This document shows, piece by piece, positions 38,001 to 44,000 of a stretch of DNA of 64,000 nucleotides; position 1 is the first letter of the stretch, and every line of letters starts with the position of its first letter. This stretch comes from Amorphophallus konjac. Lineage: Eukaryota; Streptophyta; Magnoliopsida; Alismatales; Araceae. The DNA lies in the NCBI GenBank assembly GCA_022559845.1, contig CM040117.1:148432732-148496731 (forward strand), given 5' to 3'. The position numbers were made by a program, and so were the translations under genes. The notes under the pieces are model-generated. The model saw nothing but the letters and a program-made list of their open reading frames with translations, searched no databases and was not told the origin of the DNA.

Positions 38001-41000
38001 TTAGCCCAATTTTGTTGACACGTGTAATTATGAAATTGAATGCATGACATTAATTACTTTTCGTTGATTTTATACAGCATGGTTAAAAAGAAAAGCATGA
38101 TTATGAAAATGAGGTTGAGAAATCTGAAAATACAGTTAAAAGATTGTTCAGATTATGTTCACTCAGAAGAATTAAGAATATTTTATTAAGTCAAGTAGGT
38201 GAGCTATGCAAATACATATAAGAAGCTCCTAGTAAAATAGACTAAGCATAAAAACACTGATTATCACATTGCTTATGTCTACCCATTGATGAAATGGCTA
38301 AACACTCCATTATGATAGTTGATTAATTGAGTTGTCAAAGGGCCTATCTTTAAAAAGCTTAGTTAGCTACAAGTGCCTATCCAGTTAAGCACTAACTCCA
38401 GTTATCACAATAGCGCCTATCTTTCAACATTCTTTGCGTCTATCCCACTCCATCTATTAGGAAATTGTTAAATAAAAAATAGCGGGAAATAAAATTTGAT
38501 TCAAACGCCTTTCCTCTATTTTTTTTTTCACACTGACAAGCCGTCAGTGTACTAATTTCGGGGGTCGATAAAAGCAAATACTTAGGGTAACGCCTATCTA
38601 TCTATCTTCCCCTATCTTACCTCGAACAAAAGTTCTCCCGCTCTGCTGCCTTGTTCCTCAGAAAAAATCTTCATCTCCTCCAAGCAATCGATCATTCGAG
38701 CGAAGCTCAAATCTTCCAAAAAGGTAGGTTCTTTCTACGTTCCTAATACCTTCAATCCCTTCCTTAGTATTCTCCCAAGAATAGGGTTCCTCAATTGCCG
38801 GTTCCATTGTTCCTTTTTTAAAACCCTAAACTCCATGGCCGCCACAACAACCGATGCTCAGTTCTTTGCCTCCGACGCCGATAGAACATTGTTTTTTGGT
38901 AAAAACTCGACCATATTTGTTGGAAGATGCATGGACTTTGAGGGCTTAGCCGAAACGGGTCTGAATCTGATCGAAGACTTCACTGACATGAAGCTTCTCA
39001 AGTTCTATTTGTTACAAGAAGAAACCCTGGTAGACGGCGGAGGGTTTTCTATTACAACATGAAAATGGAGAACGGAAAACTAGTCACATCCGTTAAGAAT
39101 ACCCGTGTTGAAGTTACTGCTTCATTGATAGCAGAAATTGTGGAATGCTCTGCCATCGGAATTGACCTGCATAGCAAAGAAGATATTCAAGTTAAAGGTC
39201 AAAGGATAGTTGGGCCTCACTTCAGAATGTTTGGAAGAGGAAATCTAGACGTTACCCAATTTAGTGCAAAGGCAGGACTGTTGCATCTGATCATCACATA
39301 CATCTTGGTCCCTCGAGGAGGAAGCCACTCGATATGTTCCACTGATGATTCAAATTTGCTATTCTTCCTCCTTGAAAAGAGAGAAATAAATTTAGCTTAT
39401 ATTATTTTGGACAATATGGCTGATGGGGCTAAACAAGCTCGCAAAATTGCTAAAGCTGGTAGTAGAAAGTAGTTTCACTGGCTTTCTTATGGATCCTTAG
39501 TAATCGTTATCCTCAAGCATTTTAATATTGATCTCAGTAATGAGAAGGCTAGTCCCGATATCAGCATTAATGTCAGTAATCTTAAGAAATGCGGGTTTAC
39601 TTAGCAAGGAAGAGTATGGGTTAGGACTAAAGGAGTGGAAACCACAGAGGTTGAGCCTATACACGAACCAGAATCAGCAGGGCAACCTTCCCCGCCTGAA
39701 ATACAACCAAGGGAGTTGGAAGAGCTTGCTCCCACTCAAGAAGAATCTGCCGCAGCCAGTGCACAAGTCGACTCCATCATTCATCAACTAGCTGAAAAAC
39801 AAATGATTAGGCAACCAAGAATTGAGGGGGAGCCCCCAATCGAAGAAGTTGCACCAATTGAGGGGGAGCACCCCAAGGGACCGCAGACTGAAGGTGAATC
39901 CCAAATTGACGAGACGACACAAAGAGAGGGGGAGCAATGCATTGGATCATTTGAATAACCTGTAGCCCCCTGGTCAGAAATAGAAATCGAGCATCACTCT
40001 ACGCAGGCTCCTTAAAAGGAGTCAGTCAGGAAAGCATATACAGAAGTTTTTACCTCCAAGGCCCAAATTCCAACAGAAATCAATCAAAGTCTACAAAAAC
40101 TATACGATGAGTTGGTGAATGTAAAATTTAACATTGGGCATTTCTACGAATATATCAAAGATGTCGTGCAAGATGTGGAGAAGAAAGTCCTCCATTCTCA
40201 TGGGCAGATTGAAGAAAAGATAAATGAGGCTCAAAGTGAAATCTGTGAAAATCTTCGGACTCACCATGAGAACATTGTGACAATAAAGAATCAGTTCCTA
40301 TCTGTCTCTGGTGCTCAACAGTCTACTCTGAACCAACTTAAAGCTGGTCAGATTTCTTATGAGACAAGAATGATTAAGATGAAACTACATTTCAAAGAGG
40401 GCATTGAAAGTCAGAAAGAAGAAATTCAAGAGGTTAAAAATATGTTCCAGACAAATCAGAACCTCCTCATTGTCATGTTGGTTCAACTACAAGGGTTAGC
40501 AGCTCAGCTTTCCAAGCAACCACCTTTAGCAACTGCACCAGCAGGTTCATCACCATCTATTCGATCACCTACATTCTCTCCTTCTTCTCCAGTGCCCTCT
40601 CCTCATATTCACTCTTCTCCTCCTGTTACAGCACATGTCTCAACACTTTCTGTTCCTTTACCCTGTACAGCTATAATCCTATATACTCTTGTTCATTCTG
40701 TTTTTGCGATAGGATCCTCTCCTCCTATAATGTATCGGAGGAAGCGTAGAGTCTCTTCTATCTATAGAAAAACCAGACTGTTAGAAGGATCCTCTTCTAC
40801 ACCACCTCAGGAACCTCCTCCCATGTCACACTTCACAGCCGAGATCCCAGAAGTCAAGGAAGAACTGGAAGACATTGGATTTGTAGGATTATCTTGCAGG
40901 AAAGCATGCTGTTGAGCACTTTAAAAGAAGAGTCGAGGCCAAAAATGTCCAATCATCCAGGACTATTACCCTTCATCCTTGGCATTCAACCTCCATTTTT

Positions 41001-44000
41001 CCTGAAATTGATCCTCAACCCCGACTGCAATTTGTTCCAACTTTTCTCGGAGAAGAACAAAAGTACCCTTTGTTTCAGACCAACTTTCTCAAGAACAAAG
41101 AATATAGAGGTCTATTTGTCCGCATGATACGGTTAAACACGTCTCTCAAACTTCAAGGTAAAAGCACATTGGAGATCAATGCATTGCTTAAGAAATTTGT
41201 CAAGGACACGTCACTTTAGAGGCAATTATAAAAGTTAAGAGAGATTCGTTCAAGTATCCCCTTCATAAATGGGTGAACATCGCCAATCAAGTGCGGATAT
41301 ATAGAGAAGAACTAGAGGAAAAGCTAGCTCATGAACAAGAAGTACTTCCCTTTCCTGAATGGTCTCTCCAATATGCCCATAAATCATTTGAGGATACTAC
41401 TGCTAGAGCACCCATATTATATGAAATTTATCTTCAAATGTGCCAAGAAAGAGGAAAACTTGGGCTAGATCCTATCACGTTTGAAATCTTCTTGGATCGA
41501 GAAGAAGTTTATGAAGTTGAGCTCACTGCAGCAGGTGCTTATCCTCCACTAGCACCAACAAATCTCTCTGATATCCCCTCTTCTTTCCGTCCATACACAT
41601 GCAGAAGAGACCTTTAAAAACTTCAATTTTGTTTATCTCTTCTGTAACTCTTTTTCTGAAACATTTCTCAGCGACATTATAAATTCTCCGATCAACATGT
41701 ATATCCCTTTTGCTCTCTAACGTTTAATCTTTAGCTATTTGATGATTGACAAAAAGGGGGAGAAAAATGAAAGAAAGGAAGACATAAGTGAGGACAAACA
41801 TCAGGGGAGCACAATTTTAGATTAAGAGTTTTTGTTATCACCTACAAGAGTTTTGTCATCACCAAAAAGGGGGAGATTGTTGAGTATATTTGGACTAAAT
41901 CTAAATATTATCTTTATTAATTTTTTTGATAACAAAATTATTGTGGAACAAAACTCTGTTTGCTTATATTCTTTTTTTTCCAGAAAACCCTGCCTAGGGA
42001 TAGATGGGAGAGTGCACCCTTTACCAGAGGTAACGGGAATAGCCACTCCACCATCAGACCACTAGGAGGAATTTGCTTATATTCTATCCATGGGTGATGA
42101 CAACAAAATCATAAATGCCTAATGAAAACAAAACTGAAACAAGTAGCATAAAAATTGAGGAAAATCTGTGTAAGTATAAATAGGCGCAAGCCAAGAAGCT
42201 ATCAGATCACATAGACGTCGAAAAGGAACTTAGGCGCACTTAAAAGCTCACATAGGCGCACAATTCACATAGGTCTAGGAATTAATATAGGTGCACTTAA
42301 AACTCACTTAGGCGCAAGACCATCGCCCATCTCACTCACATAGGCGTACTTAACTCAGATAGGCGCACTTCTTCACTTAGGCGTTAAGACACTTCGCCTA
42401 TCATAACCACTCTGTCTATCCTGTTCACATAGGCGCTGCCACCATCGCCTTTCTTCTGAAGTCTCAATAACTTAGGCGCTGCTCAAATAGTCGCTTGCAT
42501 ATTGCCTATCCTTCTTACTTCGACTATCACAATGAATTCCACATAGGCGTTGGAATTTCAACTATTATAATTGAAACTTCGCCTATCTTAACAAATAGAC
42601 TTCCCCTATCTCATTTATAACGCCTATCTAAATTAACATAACTACACTGTATATTAAGCTATCTATTTAGTCATTCTTATTTCTTTTGATAGCGGCTATC
42701 CTGAAAATCAACTTAGTCGATATAATTTTTCATAGGCGCACTGTTTATCAGCTACCTTACTGCTTGCATCTCTTATACTATTTCTGATAGCTGCGGTATA
42801 AAGTATTTAAGAAAATCAGTTTCATCAGCTATCTGTCTGATTCTTTAGATAGTTGCCATTTTATCTGTGATGAAAAATTAGTCGTTGCTGTAAATGAAAT
42901 TCCTATATGAAACGACTAAGACAATGATTCAATTGTCTATTTTATAAAGCTCTACTCAGACAAAAAAATCTCACACAAGGTTCATCAGTTAAAACTAAAT
43001 GCTATCTTTAAAGCTGAAAATGTTGAATATTAAATAGCTGCAGTATCAACTTAGTCGATGTGATAAATGAAAATTCCATATGATCGACTATGTTATACAA
43101 GGACAAAAAACTTAAACGGCTATCTTAGTGAAATTCAAAATTCAAATGAATTAAATACCGCTACAGAACTTGAAATATGTACTCTATTTTCTGCAATTGA
43201 TGTCCACTTGACTAACAACCTGGAAATGTCAAGCTCTTTATTATGTTTCAGGCTGACTAACAAAAGTAGAACACTTAGGGACACGTTTTAGTAGTAGCAG
43301 AGTAGAAAGGAGTATTTTAATACAGCATCACTTGACTTTTATCATCTTATAGAATAAACAAGTACCTTTCTGCTATCTAACAGTCCTAGGAAAAAGGAAA
43401 ATCTATGAAAAGGACGTTGCTACTGAGGATTCGCCGAAAAGAAGATCTTCTCAGAAAAATATTTGAAATCAAATAGAGAGATCTTTTGTCTATCCCGTCA
43501 CTTAGAAAGAATGTAGATCTCTGCAATGCAGCTACACGAAGCTCTGTAACGGAAACAGACTCAGGAAGAAAATGAAGCTCTCACCTTCTCTCTAAAGATC
43601 TCTTGGATAAATCTAACGGACAGCAAGTCTAACATTCTCCAGGAAGAGTCTAACAGAATCAACTCAAGAAGAGCTATGTATATATGTGGAGTTACTAAAC
43701 AGAACAACGTAGAATAGAGGGGGCGAACCTGTGCAGAACGACTGAGCAATAAAGCACACAATCCACGAGTGAATCCAGTGAGAAACCCCAATCTCCAGCA
43801 CAAAGCATACATGGCAAGCGTTGAGTGAAAAGCAAGCAAATTTCTTTCTCAACTACACCTACAACGTGCTCAAGAGAAAAAGGATCAGACGCACCATTCA
43901 TCTACTGCATTCTCTTCTGATTTCTCTCAAGCCTTCTGTAATTCTCTAAATTTTCTTTGAAGGCTTTTCTTTTCGTTCAAGATTGTTGTATTTCACTTTG

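Noticed and set aside
40112..40915. Host coiled-coil gene captured whole inside element A
   Set aside because: No splice structure or recognisable host homologue is visible. It is more simply part of the element's own broken long frame, though capture cannot be ruled out.
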